NCBI GenBank assembly: GCA_041582875.1
Contig: JBFHGX010000164.1
Span: forward strand, 1 to 8,381
Length of the DNA: 8,381 bases
Source of the DNA: UBA6244 sp041582875
GTDB taxonomy: Bacteria; Bacteroidota; Bacteroidia; Bacteroidales; F082
Reading direction: 5' to 3'
Position 1 is the first letter of the stretch. Every line of letters starts with the position of its first letter. The notes beneath the pieces were generated by a model. That model saw only the letters and a list, made by a program, of their open reading frames with translations. It had not been told where the DNA came from and made no database searches. The position numbers were made by a program, and so were the translations under genes. This document shows, piece after piece, positions 8,265 through 8,381 of the stretch.

Positions 8265-8305
8265 TTGTTAAATAATCTGATAGAAACGAGAAGAATTAAA
8301 GTATA
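8265..8305 (+). other. 41-base gap before the third gene, no terminator
   Basis: The gap is AT-rich and shows no GC-rich hairpin with a T run. The only inverted repeat nearby is a 6-base TTTCTA/TAGAAA pair with a 17-base loop that overlaps the preceding stop codon, too weak to call a terminator. This favours a continuing transcript into the third gene. Confidence 0.5.
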
Positions 8306-8381
8306 ATGAACATGAAAACTCTTTATAAATACCTGAGCGTAGTCCTGATAGCAGCTTTTTTAATCCCCATGTCGCTTACTA
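8306..8381 (+). CDS. N-terminus of a third exported protein (cut by window end)
   Basis: Twenty-five codons plus one base are visible before the window ends. They read MNMKTLYKYLSVVLIAAFLI followed by PMSLT. This is a typical Sec signal peptide: short basic n-region, hydrophobic core (LSVVLIAAFLI), then a polar region. Two in-frame ATG codons compete, at 8306 and 8312; the second gives MKTLYKYL, equally plausible. The gene lies 41 bases after the giant exported protein with no terminator between, so it is probably in the same operon. The mature protein is outside the window, so no family can be assigned from sequence. In similar Bacteroidota loci as I remember them, a PorV/PorQ-type outer-membrane protein often follows; that is a guess only. 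Confidence 0.7.
   Translation, partial: MNMKTLYKYLSVVLIAAFLIPMSLT

Noticed and set aside
8258..8286. TTTCTA/TAGAAA inverted repeat spanning the stop codon of the giant-protein gene
   Set aside because: The stem is 6 AT-rich base pairs with a 17-base loop and no following T run. It is too weak for a terminator.

Overview
The window looks like chromosomal DNA from a member of the Bacteroidota. The evidence is an outer-membrane TonB-dependent receptor with an N-terminal carboxypeptidase-regulatory-like domain, a very large secreted protein with a C-terminal PNP-type sorting-like domain, AT-rich A-biased translation starts without clear Shine-Dalgarno sequences, and moderately AT-rich coding sequence. 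Genus cannot be told from the sequence. A free-living, type IX secretion-capable lineage is an inference.

Layout, all on the plus strand: 1-67 is an AT-rich leader with no convincing promoter. 68-3793 encodes a 1241-residue TonB-dependent receptor. After a 52-base gap without a terminator, 3846-8264 encodes a 1472-residue exported protein; a TTG 30 bases upstream gives a longer but less plausible start. After a 41-base gap, 8306 to the window end holds the first 25 codons of a third exported protein. About 98 percent of the window is coding, and the spacing suggests one transcription unit. I saw no RNA genes, mobile elements, CRISPR arrays or convincing terminators.

How the genes may work together: the receptor is not followed by a SusD-like lipoprotein, so this is not an ordinary polysaccharide-utilisation SusCD pair. 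Its neighbour is a giant secreted protein built from blocks I recognise from uncharacterised Bacteroidota proteins. The third gene also begins with a signal peptide. The most interesting reading, which is inference, is a conserved cell-surface module in which a TonB-type barrel, a giant exported protein and a third envelope protein act together. The substrate and function of all three are unknown.
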